Positions 11,401 through 22,715 of a stretch of DNA of 64,000 bases are shown one piece after another (the first letter of the stretch is position 1; each line of letters begins with the position of its first letter). The DNA is from Medicago truncatula (taxonomy: Eukaryota > Streptophyta > Magnoliopsida > Fabales > Fabaceae), in contig NC_053049.1 of NCBI RefSeq assembly GCF_003473485.1, positions 14,570,001-14,634,000 of the forward strand, given 5' to 3'. A model generated the notes under the pieces. The model searched no databases. It was not told the origin of the DNA and saw only the letters and a list, made by a program, of their open reading frames with translations. The position numbers and the translations under genes were made by a program.

Positions 11401-11919
11401 CAGAAGATGGTAGTTACTTATAAGGACTGGCATGAAATGTTACCCTACGCTTTGTATGGATACCGTACCTCAGTGCGAACCTCGACAGGGGCAACCCCTT
11501 TCTCTTTGGTATATGGTATGGAGGCTGTACTACCAGTAGAGGTTGAGATTCCTTCTTTAAGAGTCTTGATGGAAGCTGATTTGTCTGAAGCTGAATGGTG
11601 CCAGAGCAGGTACGACCAGTTGAATTTGATTGAGGAAAAACGTATGGCTGCTTTGTGTCATGGACAGTTATATCAGTCAAGGATGAAACAAGCATTCGAT
11701 AAAGGAGTCCATCCCCGCGAATTCAAGGAAGGAGATCTTGTGCTCAAATGTATCAAATCCTTTCAACCAGATCCTAGGGGCAAATGGACGCCAAACTATG
11801 AAGGTCCCTATGTGGTGAAGAGAGCTTTCTCTGGTGGTGCTTTAATTCTTACAAATATGGATGGAGAGGAGTTACCTCGTCCTGTGAATTCTGATGCAGT
11901 CAAGAAATACTTTGTCTAA
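8446..11919 (+). CDS. Pol: reverse transcriptase, RNase H, archaeal-type RNase H, integrase
   Basis: 1157 residues if read from the ATG at 8446; after splicing it joins gag-protease at codon 8455. RT: DYRDLNKASPKD near 180 and the catalytic Y277-V-D-D. The first Ty3-type RNase H follows the RT. The second, archaeal-type RNase H, a marker of the Tat lineage, starts near residue 580 (first Asp D588; YGDSAL and MADAL hold later acidic residues). Integrase: a zinc-binding HHCC region ending CHKCQ near 850, then the catalytic D878, D939 and E975 with 35 residues between the last two (DD35E). The C-terminal part (about 1080-1157) ends GPYVVK...NSDAVKKYFV, usual for this family. All catalytic residues are present and no frameshift is seen. 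Confidence 0.95.
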   Translation: MCRLNISESVEHSDPMLSPNFEVPVYEAVAEEDEEIPNEIKWMLEQERKTIQPHQEEIEIINLGTEEDKKEIKIGASLDVSVKERVIELIREYVDIFAWSYKDMPGLDPDVVEHRLPLKPECPPVKQKLRRSHPDMALKIKEEVRKQIDAGFLVTSEYPQWLANIVPVPKKDGKVRMCVDYRDLNKASPKDNFPLPHIDVLVDNTAKCKVFSFMDGFSGYNQIRMAPEDREKTSFITPWGAFCYVVMPFGLINAGATYQRGMTKIFHDMIHKEIEVYVDDMIVKSGTEEEHVEYLLKMFQRLRKYKLRLNPNKCTFGVRSGKLLGFIVSQKGIEVDPDKVRAIREMPVPKTEKQVRGFLGRLNYISRFISHMTATCGPIFKLLRKDQGVKWNDDCQKAFDQIKEYLLEPPILVPPVDGRPLIMYLTVLEDSMGCVLGQQDETGKKEHAIYYLSKKFTDCESRYSVLEKTCCALTWAAKRLRHYMINHTTWLISKMDPIKYIFEKPALTGRIARWQMLLSEYDIEYRTQKAVKGSILAEHLAHQPIEDYQPIKFDFPDEEVMYLKAKDCDEPVFGEGPDPESEWGLIFDGAVNVYGSGIGAVLITPKGTHIPFTARLRFDCTNNIAEYEACIMGIEEAIDLRIKKIVIYGDSALVINQIKGEWETRHPGLIPYRDYARRLLTFFNKVELHHVPRDENQMADALATLSSMINVNGHNTVPVINVQFLDRPAYVFVAEAIDDDKPWYHDIQVFLQTQKYPPGASNKDKKTLRKLSSRFFLNEDVLYKRNFDRVLLRCVDKHEAEKLMCEIHEGSFGTHSCGHAMAKKILRAGYYWITMHADCYNHAKRCHKCQIYADKIHIPPSMLNVISSPWPFSMWGIDMIGRIEPKASNGHRFILVAIDYFTKWVEAASYANVTKQVVVRFIKNNLISRYGVPNRIITDNGTNLNNNMMKELCDDFKIQHHNSSPYRPQMNGAVEAANKNIKKIIQKMVVTYKDWHEMLPYALYGYRTSVRTSTGATPFSLVYGMEAVLPVEVEIPSLRVLMEADLSEAEWCQSRYDQLNLIEEKRMAALCHGQLYQSRMKQAFDKGVHPREFKEGDLVLKCIKSFQPDPRGKWTPNYEGPYVVKRAFSGGALILTNMDGEELPRPVNSDAVKKYFV

Positions 11920-12032
11920 ATATATAAAAGAACAGCTCGGTAGGTCGAAAACCTGAAAGGGCGGCTTAAACCAAAAATGAGCGTCTCGGTGGATCGAAAA
12001 CCCGAAAGGGCGGTCCAGGCAAAAATTAGAGA

Positions 12033-12066
<34 letters not shown>

Positions 12067-13278
12067 GAAATTATCCTGATAGATCGAAAACCCGCAAGGG
12101 CGATCTATGCAAAAATTAAGGATCGAGACAAGTAACTGCATCAGATGAAACATCACTCGCCCGAGACACTTTGACTGTCAGAAGTTCTCTAATGTTGAAG
12201 CATCCAAACTGTGGAATTCAAAGTGGTTAAGAAGTATAGCGGTTATTGTGTTCAATGTACCTATCCCATATAATTACCATATTCCAACTCTTTGTAATCT
12301 GTGGTGCCATGCCTTTAGCCGGTCACCATTTCTATTAAATCAATTTGAGCATGTGCCCCTTTGTTGGAATTCTTGTTTATTCTATGTGCAAAAAAATCTT
12401 TCTTTCGTTTTTAGTATTAGTATTTGAAGCAAAAATTTTGAAAAAAAAACTTTTCTAAAGATTTTATGTTTTCTTTCTAAAAACAAAAAAATGACAAACA
12501 TATTATCTTTAAAAACATGTATCACATAAGTATGTGTCAACAGTTGGTCCGAAACAAGCAGGTTCAATAAAGAAGAAATAGTCATTGCAAAAAAAAAAAA
12601 AAAAAAAAAGAGAAAAGCGCGCCCTAGTGGATCGAAAACCCGAAAGGGCGGTCCAGGTAAAAATTAGGGGCATACAAAAAGAGAAAAAGAAAAATGTCTC
12701 CCCGGTGGATTGAAAATCCGAAAGGACGATCCAGGCAAAAGTTAGGGATTTCAAAAGATAATAACAAAAAGCAATGACTATTCAGACAAGACAGTACGGT
12801 GTTGCATTGATGAAATGGCGACTTATACCATAGTTTGTGAAGACTTACCTCAGCAGTATGTTTAAGGGCTGTACCCTAACAATGGTTGATTCATCCCCGT
12901 GACTTTATCCCCAATGAAGGCTTTGAGTGTTCGTACAGTGATGCCGGGCCATTCTCCTCGTAGACCTGCCCAGTCCTGTCTCAACAATCTTACCATTACA
13001 CCATCATATGAGTCTCATACATATTCATTCATTCATGCATACATAGCACGCATGTAAACATCATCCATACATAGTTTCATTTTTTACCCAATATTTTGCT
13101 TCATTATCCTCAAAATGGGTCTAAACTCAGATATGTTATAAAACCAATCATGTTTCAAAGTGGCAGGTCTCGCCAGTAACCAGTCTATACAATTGCCCCA
13201 TCGTCTTCAGACAATTTCATTGTTCCCCTCAGGTGTATCTTTGTCAGGTTGGTCCCCATTCATATCAAGCTTTACAAT
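11920..13278 (+). other. 3' untranslated region of the element with a dispersed 40-base motif
   Basis: No coding frame is supported. A motif built around GATCGAAAACCCGAAAGGGC followed by GGTCCAGGCAAAAATTAG occurs five times (about 11941-11979, 11985-12029, 12076-12120, 12622-12670, 12701-12749), and two A-runs (12034-12063 and 12590-12609) lie among them. The inner GAAAACCCGAAAGGGC is partly self-complementary. Such repeat-rich 3' regions are common in Ogre elements. Confidence 0.7.
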
Positions 13279-13612
13279 GTCTTTAATTTAGCCACTCGTC
13301 GGCCCATCATGTCTTTAATTTAGCCACTCGTCGGCCCGTCTTGTCTTTAATTTAGCCACTCGTCGGCCCATCATGTCTTTACTTTAGCCACTCGTCGGCC
13401 CGTCATGTCTTTAATTTAGCCACTCGTCGGCCCGTTTTGTCTTTAATTTAGCCACTCGTCGGCCCATCATGTCTTTACTTTAGCCACTCGTCGGCCCGTC
13501 ATGTCTTTAATTTAGCCACTCGTCGGCCCGTCATGTCTTTAATTTAGCCACTCGTCGGCCAATCATGTCTTTACTTTCGCCACTCGTCGGCAATCATGTC
13601 TTTACTTTCGCC
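13279..13612 (+). repeat. 32-base tandem array, about ten copies
   Basis: Units start at 13279, 13311, 13343, 13375, 13407, 13439, 13471, 13503, 13535 and 13567, each with GTCTTTAATTTAGCCACTCG followed by TCGGCC. The unit starting at 13567 is one base short, and a partial copy follows at 13598. Neighbouring units alternate between CCCATCA and CCCGTCA endings, which suggests that blocks of two or three units have been duplicated. Confidence 0.95.
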
Positions 13613-13914
13613 TTGAAACAATGTTATTAAACATCATCATTTATACTCCAGTCGTTTCAAGGTACCTCACAACAATCGTAAGCATTACCTATCATTTTTT
13701 TTTCCCCAGTGATACCTATCCATTTGTCTCCCAGTCAGTCTTTGCATCATCTTTACCTTCATGCTTATATCATATTTAGTCATATTATCACATTCATCAG
13801 CATCACATCTCTGGCGTTTCAAATGGTCCAAAATTGGCGTTTTTATATATTTAAGTCTCTCCGACCCTTTGGTTTAAAAAGTTCTCTTTTAAAACCTTTG
13901 TGACGAAGAAACTT

Positions 13915-13927
13915 AAATAGGGGCATC
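13915..13927 (+). other. Polypurine tract for plus-strand priming
   Basis: AAATAGGGGCATC lies directly before the right LTR, which begins TGTCATACCCC. A purine-rich run with GGGG at this spot is what plus-strand priming needs. The exact cleavage site is inferred. Confidence 0.65.
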
Positions 13928-16759
13928 TGTCATACCCCAATTTTGGACCGTTTAAAATCTCTTGTCCGTATTTTAAAATGGTTCACGTTCCCTTTTTACT
14001 CGTTTTTTTTTACCATTTAAAATTCGGGTTTCTTGTCTTTAGTCATTCAAAAAGTTTTTATTTTTACATTTAAATCAACGTTCGCATTTCACAACAATTA
14101 AAACCGTCTCACTTTCATTTTATGACGCATTTTTGTTATATAGTCTTTTAGTCGTAACGATCACGTCAAAAAAAGAGAAGGCCTAATCGCATTTTAAAAG
14201 GCGTTTTTTTTATTAATCTTTTCAAACAAAATTTCGGCAGGGAGGATACTTTGAAGTACCTCATGTCGGATTCCGAAGGGACTTTTTATTTTTTTTCTTT
14301 CTTTTTTTTTTTAAGCTAGTTTTGTTTTTTATTATTTATTTTCTTTATTTTTATAAAAGTCACTCACGTGACTTCTTTTCTTTCCTTCTCTTCTCTTTTC
14401 TTTTTATTTTTTTTATTTTTATTTTATTTTATTCATTTTGTTTTTTTATTTATTTATTTATTTATCTGTCAAATCTTTTTCTCCAAGTCTCAGCTGCAGG
14501 GGTATTTTTGTCATTTGTTTGTACCAGAGAAACCCTAGTTTGTCACTATAAAGCCTGTCAATCATTGGGAAATGGGTCAGAGAAAAAATCACTGTACACA
14601 CAGATCCAACCAGCACTCAATCACAATCAACAAACCCTAAAACCTTTTCTCTTTCATCTAATTTCAGATCAAATCACCCAAAATCCACAAAAAAAATCAT
14701 GAACATGAAGAACAGATAAATTCCAGAAGCTCAAATTCGAAGCTGTTCATCACTAACAGCAACAAATCCAAACCTCACATAACCCCAAACAACAATCACG
14801 AAATCAGTTCCAAGCAAACCGAATCAAAACCAAACAGAACCGGAGCAAAAGAAAACCATTAGGCCGGAGCAAGCTTGCGCCGAATCGGACCAGAGGGAAA
14901 AAGAGATAAACCGAACCAGTTCAAAGAGAGAGAGCTACGGACCGGAGAGAGAGAATAGAGGTAGTTTTTTGCTCATTTTCTTTGAATGTTCTTTGTTAGA
15001 TCTAGGCTTGTAGAAGCTTGTTTTCAAAAATCTAAGTTAGGATTCATACAAAACAAGAAAAAGGATTGTTAAAAACGTAAAAAAAATTTCAAACGGAGGA
15101 GTTTTGTAACTCCGGCGCGGCGGCGCCGCCTGTTGGCCGGCGGCCACCACGCCGGAAAATGCATGGCTCACCGGAGAAGAAGGCTGCAATTGCAGACCTT
15201 CTCTCACTAAAAATGTTTAGAGAGAGGGTTTTCTTGTAGTTATGTGTTTTTTTTTGTTACTGAAGCCTCTTTATACTACTTTTTTTTGTTGAATCTGGTG
15301 CGCGAGTATCTTTAATCTTTCCATACACCTTCAGGTTTAGGCCATCAGATTTTAGATCTGAAGGCCAATGATAGTTCCTGTCTTGTTTCCTCTATACGCC
15401 TTTGTATTTGACTGCACTGTACACTTTTAGTGTCAAACGTCAGATCGTAGATCAGACGGTCCCTGTGTTACTGTTTTTTTTTAGTGTTTATTTCCTTTGT
15501 TTTTAAACCGTTGGATCTTAGATCCTATGGCTGTGATGAATCCAGGGGTTTGAACTTGGACCATTGATTTAATCCAATGGTCCAGAATTAATCCTGCTGA
15601 GCCATTTGTTTATTATTTTTATTTGTTATTGTTTTTACTTTTTTTTAAATGCTGTTTTTTTTATTCTTTTTGACATTTTTGTGTCTAAAAAATTCCAAAA
15701 AATATTTTTTCACCATTTTAATTTCCTCTAATTTTAAAAATCCATCCTATTTGTTTCCTTTTATTTTTTGTTTATCTCTTATATGATGATCTTAATTTTT
15801 ATTTGTCTTAATTCTTGCTTATTACTGCTTATGTCTCATTCACCATAATATTTCTTGTGATTACTAACCATTTAATTTTTGTCTTGAATCATAGCATGCA
15901 CATTTAGTTTTTTCTATCATTTCATTTTGTCGTTGACTTAGTGTGTATAAATAGGGAATTGATGTAATTTTATTTCTTGCATTTTATTTTGGCATAAAGG
16001 CCTTAGGGTTGTATTTAGGAATTGATGTAATAATGTAGGTAACACAAGCACCGACACATGCACCGACACTACCACATTTTATTTACCGCTTTCCGTTAGT
16101 TTTTACGACGTTACGTTAGTTTTCACCGTTAGTTTAGAAAAATCATTTTTCACAAAAAAAATCAAATATGTCAAATTCAAAAAAATATTTTTTCTTAGCA
16201 ACATTTTCCCTTTATTTTCTTAATCAAATTTTTAATCAATTTTAATTCAACTTCAATCATTTTCAAAATTTAAAATCAATCAACCTCACTCATTTCTTTT
16301 ATCTCATGCCTTGAGGCCTCTTTCTCTTCTTAAAACCATTTTCAAAAAAAAATCTTAAAATCAACCTAACCCACCAAAGAAATTTTTGAGTGGAACTACG
16401 TCGGTTTTGATCCCTTTCCCAAAAAGGGTACGTAGGCAGAGGACTCGTCCTTCCAAATCAAATAAAAATAACCAAAAACATACTTCTTCTCCCTCCATTC
16501 TTTCACTTAGATTTTTAGGTAATAATTTTTCAAGTAAGCAAATGAATTTAGCACAAAATAATCTAGGTAAGCGGTTCCTTCGGAGTACCGAAGTCGTTTA
16601 GGGTGCTTAACACCTTCCCTATTCGAAACCAACCCCCGAATCCAAAGTCTCGATAAGGGTTTTTACTCATTTTTTCCCTTCCCAAGAACAAAAATCGAGA
16701 GTTCAAAGATTGACGATTCAAATCAATTAATGGTTTGATATCCGAAAATCGCGAGCACA
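13928..16759 (+). repeat. 3' LTR of the Ogre-like element (complete, 2832 bases)
   Basis: It begins TGTCATACCCC after the polypurine tract and ends GAGCACA at 16759, where its match to the left LTR stops. A promoter-like block lies at about 14540-14640 (CTATAAA near 14545, then a CA-rich leader), and a second TATAAATA near 15946. Only two one-base T-run differences from the left LTR were found over about 2.1 kb. Confidence 0.95.
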
Positions 16760-16994
16760 TATAGGAAACAGATAATACTATTTTTTTCTTTTCTTATAAT
16801 ACTATTGTTAAGACGAGACAGTTGTATTATATAAAGAAAGAGGCAATTAATACTTTTTTTAATGAAAATTTGTGTGTATAGATATATAATTAGGTGATAC
16901 AAAAGGAAACATTTAATACTTATAAAAAAAAAATGAAAAGGAAACGGTTGCTACTTTTTTTACATAGGAAATAGTAATACTATTAAAGATGAGA

Positions 16995-18960
16995 CAAACT
17001 TTTTCTTTACAAGAAGAAATTTATTGTATTTCATTTAAAATAATAGTAGAAATGTAAGCTGAAATCTTAATATGAATATGGAAACTAACATGACACGGAG
17101 TCACTCTGGCGAAATTATGACCGACTTTGTTGGTTTGTCTCCTAATAAACCTAACATCAGATATTACTAAATCAAAAGCTAACAGACGTCTACAATCATT
17201 GATCACTGCACTGTAATTAAAAGTGTCACTCTTACCACAATAGAGATTATCCACCACAATTTTAAAAAATGTCAAGCTCAAAATCCACAATACTAAACCG
17301 CATATCACGCACCCAATGAAGTGTTGATAATAAACCTAAAGCCTCCTCCGAGTCCACATATAGGAGTGGAGTCAACCATTCAGTTTTAACCAACACAAAA
17401 CGACCCTCGTCATCTCGAATACACAAGCGAAGGCCAACCTGATTGAAAGAATGGGAAAAGGAAGCATCGACATTACATTTATACCTACTGGGACTTGGTT
17501 TATGCCATTGTAAATCTCCTTGAGAAGTGGGATGTCTGGTAGTATGATTTCAAATATGTTGGGGCATTCATCCATCTAGTAAGAAAAAACCCTACACGTT
17601 CACATATAGTTTGAGTTGATTCAATGATATTGTTCCAAACCTTGTTATTTCTATGCTTCTAGATACTCCATAGGGTCACACCAAGGACTTGTTTATTGTT
17701 GATCCAGATATTGTAAAATAGCAAACACATTTGTCGGGAAACTTGCAGCATGATTAAAGACAACCATCAAGAGACTCTGCAAAAACAAATGAGTACTATC
17801 TTCAGCATTCCCTTCACACAGTTCGCACATATAAGGACATTGAACACCTTTTGATTACAACCGAACTCTTGTTGGCAAACAATTACGACATTCTCTCCAC
17901 AAGAAATTCTTAACCTTTGGTTGCAATTTAAGCTTACAAACATTCCATTTCTTGACACACAATGTTGTAAAGTTGGAAAATTATGATTCATAATGTTCTT
18001 GTATGCACTCCTAACTGTATAAGCACCATCCTTCTCTAATTTACAAGTAGACACGTCGTTAATCACTGAAGCCAACAATGGAGTATTAAAAATATTTCTG
18101 GCTCTATTATTATATATAAAAAATATAAAAAAAACATTAATTAGCTCCATGTACCATTGCTTCTAAGGTGTAGCCATTAAGTCTGCAACAATGACATGTG
18201 ACCACTTCAAATGTTGAGGAGTGGTCGGCCAAATATGCTCAGTGTTCTGAAGCCAAGGATGGTCCCATACTGGTATTCGTTCTCCCGTATACTCCAACGC
18301 AAACTCCAAATACTACGTCAAACATAGTTAGGATTATTGTCTATACCAGTTCCAAAGTAATCAACTCGGGGAAAGTATTTAGCTTTGAGTAAACAGGTGA
18401 TTAAAGACTCTAGATTAGAAATCAACTTTCAAGATTGCTTGCCAACCATAGCCATATTAAATGTCTTAAAACTCTTAAAACCCATTCCACCAAACATCTT
18501 AGGATTGGAAATTCTTTCCTAGGACAGCTACTGCAAGCCTCGAGAGTTAGCTGAATTATTAGGCCACCAAAAGGAGTTTAACATTCTCTCAATTTCATTA
18601 ATGACTGATCTCGGAAGGAGAAAACGCTCATCACGTATGAAGGAATAGACTGCAATACTGATTTAATAAGAATTTCCCTTCCATCTTGTGAGAGACGCCT
18701 ACTACTCCAAGAATTTATTTTACTTCATATGTGGTCCTTGATAAACTTAAAAGTTTCATGTTTACTTCTTCCAATCATAGATAGAAACCCAAAGTATTTA
18801 TCAGTACCTAGAGCTTGACAAACACAAAAGTGATGGCAATGAGGTTCTTGAGATTATCTAGAGTATTACGACTACAAAATAATTCTGATTTTTTTTAAAT
18901 TAATAGCTTACCCCAAAGCCTCTTTCACACATCTTCTTTGATGTTGACATGGGCTAAACA
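16995..18960 (-). pseudogene. Decayed LINE (L1-type) RT / zinc-knuckle / RNase H remnant
   Basis: Read on the minus strand from right to left. Around 18400-18620 comes the end of an RT (WWPNNSANSRG, NPKMFGGMGFKSFKTFN), typical of the region after the RT fingers in plant LINEs. Around 17770-18110 is a zf-RVT-like part (KDGAYTVRSAYK). Around 17040-17500 is a C-terminal RNase H (YKCNVDASFSHSFNQVGLRL, later DSEEALGLLSTLHWVRDM and RRQTNKVGHNFAR). Frames change several times and stops interrupt every part, so it is dead. It lies directly beside the right LTR of the Ogre copy; whether the Ogre inserted into it cannot be decided because the left flank is missing. Confidence 0.8.
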
Positions 18961-19779
18961 ATGCAATTTCTCAACCACCTTTGCTTTTCAAATATGATCA
19001 CCACCAAATTTTTGCATCTTGGTCTAATGATGCAACTTGTTCTTTCACCTTACATGGACTTATATTAATCTTGTTGTCCTTCCTCACCGATCCAATAACA
19101 TCTTGATCATGCTTGCCATTAAGCAAACCCAATTTCTAAGCCTCATCAATCCAAATAAAAATATTTCAATTATAATCATTGCAATCCTTTCATAATGATA
19201 TTTTAGAATTACCTAATTCTTGATTTCACACGTGCAGGAATAACTTCTTGGCTTATTGTGTCCATCGATTTGAATATTCAACTCTACCTTCCATCATTTT
19301 TTTTTTTAGGTGAGGAGGAAGAAGGTGAAGTAAGGTTATATGGTGGGGGAGAAGTATCTATTGTAAAATCCGATCCCATAAAAAATAAATAGTTTTTTCA
19401 AAAAAATGTGAAAATACCCCATATGACGTGTCACTACATTTAACGGAGGAAGAAATGGACGGAGGACTAAATGTGTAACGCTTCAAAGACAAAATACATC
19501 TTTTGATTCTTTAAGTTTAACAAAAATAGCATGTTAATCCTTTAGTTTTTTTTAAGTTTTAAATAGGTTCTTATTACTTCTTTTAAGTACTTATTTAAAA
19601 CATAAGAACTTAAAAAACTTCAAATAGATGTATTAAATTAACAACATAAAAAAGGACATATTTAAAACTCAAATGTTTGAAACTTAGAAAAACTTATATT
19701 TAAAACTTAAAAACTTATTAATTCGGTATTTTTGTCAAACTTAGAGGATCAAAAGAAGTATTTTGCCCACTTTAAATTA
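18961..19779. other. Intergenic AT-rich DNA, nothing recognised
   Basis: No long frame, RNA gene or clear inverted repeat seen. The first part (to about 19200) might be further LINE decay but I could not align it to a domain. Confidence 0.5.
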
Positions 19780-22715
19780 GATTAATGTGATATTATTTTT
19801 GAGAGGACTAATGTGATATTTTATGCTGAATGTTTTTTTCTAAGACATGTTGTATGTTGTTTTTTAAATATCTTGATCGAAAAAATAACGAAATGGCCAC
19901 GTGACAAAATATGGATCACTAGATTAATCAGACGGTTATGAATTCTCCAAAGGTAGGGTACAGTTGCCGCGCAAACGTGAAACTAAAAAACCCACCAAAA
20001 CCCTTTCTTCATTTTCTCCCAAATGTTCTTCCATTCGCTCCAGGTATTTTTCTCTTTCTCTTCATCTTCATTATCGCTTTTACTTTTATCTGTTGTTTGG
20101 TTGATCAATAAGATGTTTTCGGAATATGGGATTTCACACCTTACTACTGAAAGCTTCGCATATTTGAGTGTATTTTTTTTTTGGTGAAGTTATTTTTGTT
20201 TGTTTTGTAGTTTTATATATGAAATGCAACACCTGACACGACACTGATATGTCGACACCAATAATATTTTGAGAATATGTGTCGTGTATGTGTCATGTCA
20301 GACGCCGAAAACGTATTTGATCAGAAGTGTCGGTGCTATAGAGATGATATTATTCATTTTGATGATTGTTGGATGCCTTTCATTTGACTTTCTCCTTTAT
20401 CAGGACAATGTGTCTTTGTAGTTTGATTCTTGAGGTCTAGGTTTTCTTAGATCACAATTTGATTGCCCAAAATTGTTGTCGATAGCAGAAGGCCAAAAAT
20501 ACGCCATTTAAACATTCCATTGCGGACTATGGCACCACCGCCGTGGTTTACTCTTCACAAATTGCCTATGGTAGTTGTCAAAATCCGCCACACCATTTTG
20601 CTATAGTGGCGCCATTTTACGACATTGTTGGCCAGTTGGCCAGTAGTTGTAAAATTTTATATTTTGAATGAAAACATAGACTGCAATTCCTTTTCTTTTG
20701 ATCAATTGGAGTTGGGCTCTTAAATCTATATTAAATAGGGTAAAACATTTCTAGTCAATGTTGCAGACGGCTCCGTAGAATTTGTACTTTGACAAATTTA
20801 TTTGGTCTGTCCTGTTGCTCGTATGCACAATGGCAATGTAATATAGCTATGGTACATGATTAAACCTTATTGTCAAAGAGATTCTTAAAATGGTTAATGA
20901 TGTGATGCAACTAAGTTGTATAATGGCAATATAACATAGTTGTATAGCTATGTTACTCAGAAAAAGTGTATTTGATTATGAAAATAAAAAATGTTGGTTA
21001 CTTTACTTGAGTACCTCAGTCTCTTCAGCTTGTAAAAGAGTCATACTAATTAGGCTACTCCAAAACTCAATGGGCTCATGTGTCTGATACCAAGTACACG
21101 AGCACGACTACATGCAGCTGATGGTTGGTACATAGTAAACCAAAATTACTTTTTCCAAAATAAAATGTTGGTCTTATGGTCAATCTCTCCATATAATTCA
21201 ATGGTGATATTCAGAGCAACAGTGATGATGATCCTCCTAAAAATGAAGAGTCGACAGATGTTGGTGAATTGGTGAATGATCCTGCACAGACCGCTTTGAG
21301 TCCCATTGAGACTGTTTTAAGCAGTGTTCGCAAGCTTTTGGAGTGTCCTGTATGCCTGAATCGCATGTACCCCCAATCCATCAGGTTGTTTATCAATTAT
21401 TGATGATGATTTTATTGTTGTATTTTGGGTTCTTGAGAAGGCATTTTTCTGTACCATTGAAATAATGGACTTTTCTTCAAAAAGCATTTCCAATTTGATA
21501 ACTTAATTGGGATGAAAAAAGTTCATAATTATGCTTGCAACACACTCTCTAATTGATTGAAATTTCAATGGATCCATCCCATTAAATTTTTTAGGAGCCT
21601 ATATAAATTAGTGGGATCCATTTAAATTTCAATCAAATCAATTAGAGAGTGTGTGTGTGTGTTGAGAAAAGTGTGATGCTAGAACTCGTCAAAAGTTCAA
21701 TTGACCATTAGATTGGAGAAAATGAAAAAATGAATTCTCATTTTCGTAGCAAGTTAAATTAAACAATTGTCGGTGAGGCATGTCATAAGCACAAACTTAG
21801 GGTCAGTTTATTCCATGTTTCCTGTTTTCCTTTTCACATCTAATATTTTCCGCACCATTTTCTTTTACAAGTTTGAAAACAGATATAGTATTGTCAGAAA
21901 TCAAAAAATGTCAAAACATTGTTACGTTGTTTCTAAAAATGCATTATTCCTAGCTTGCCTTTCAGTATTTTCTCTCTAACACAGTTGTTCACTATACATT
22001 TTAAAAAGCGACAGCTGAAATTAAAAAGTAAACAAACCCTTGGTATCACGATTTTAATTTCATCATTCCTTATTTAGTATCCCATGTCTTGCCTAGCTTA
22101 TCTAGGATGAGAATATTGGTGATTTCCTTTTGATTCAACTTGAATATCCTCTAAAAATAGAAGAAACTTTATTTGGAAATTTAGTTAACTTCTTTACCTT
22201 TGCTGTCATTGCAGTGTTCAAATTGTCACACTATATGTTCAGGTTGCAAACCTAAAGTACATAACAGGTGCCCTACTTGTTGTAGCCACAATCTGGGAAA
22301 TATTAGATGTATAGCACTAGAGAAGGTGGCTGCATCTTTTGAACTCCCCTGTAAATACATAGGTTTTCGTGTTCAAGCTGAAGTTTCTGAAAATTGGCCA
22401 ATGCAAGAGGGTGAAGCTCAGGATGCAGGGTTGTCTGGTCAAGCTCCAAGCTGGATGCAAGGACTTGAAGATAGGATTTTTCATAGGATTGTTCAGCGCA
22501 ACGAGAACAAGGTGTACATCGAGATGGAAAAGGTGAACGATGAGATAGAAAAGATGAAGGATAGGATAAAAACGACATTCCATGCAAAGTTGAAGGATGG
22601 GATAACAAAGATGGTTCAGGAAATGGTGAAGGATGGGAGAGTAAAGATGGTCCAAGCAAAGGTGAAGGATTAGATGAAGGGTCAGCTGTTTGCCGAGTTA
22701 TCTCTAGCACGACCA
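19780..22715 (+). pseudogene. SINA-type E3 ligase copy A: broken and chimeric
   Basis: Shares promoter, leader (donor at about 20043), first-intron phrases and two coding exons with the intact copy C. A deletion has fused intron sequence near 21210 to the middle of the first coding exon, removing the ATG and the first dozen codons. The exon keeps ECPVCLNRMYP but has lost a T (CCCCAATCC against CCTCCAATCC), shifting the frame before the donor. The second exon starts at 22215 (CSNCHTICSGCKPKVHNRCPTCC); the RING glycine before His is Cys and one codon is inserted. After CKYIGF (about 22368) homology to SINA stops and an unrelated charged, helical tail begins, ending at 22673. The substrate-binding domain is absent. 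Confidence 0.8.

Larger units (their letters stand above)
1..16759 (+). mobile_element. Ogre/Tat-lineage Ty3/gypsy LTR retrotransposon, left end cut by the window
   Basis: Two direct repeats (1-2122 and 13928-16759) bracket a primer-binding site, an extra ORF1, gag-protease, RT, RNase H, a second archaeal-type RNase H and integrase in Ty3/gypsy order, then a polypurine tract. ORF1 before gag, the second RNase H and an intron between protease and RT are hallmarks of legume Ogre elements. Position 1 corresponds to 14640 in the right LTR, so about 712 bases of the left LTR are outside the window and the whole element is about 17.5 kb. All reading frames are open and the LTRs are almost identical, so the copy may be functional apart from the gag start discussed below. 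The left target-site duplication cannot be seen; the bases after the right LTR are TATAG. Confidence 0.95.

Noticed and set aside
13279..13612. CRISPR-like regular repeat
   Set aside because: Units are contiguous without spacers and lie in a plant retrotransposon; a simple tandem array.
14322..14702. 126-codon F/L-rich frame
   Set aside because: T-rich LTR sequence; resembles a membrane protein only because of composition.
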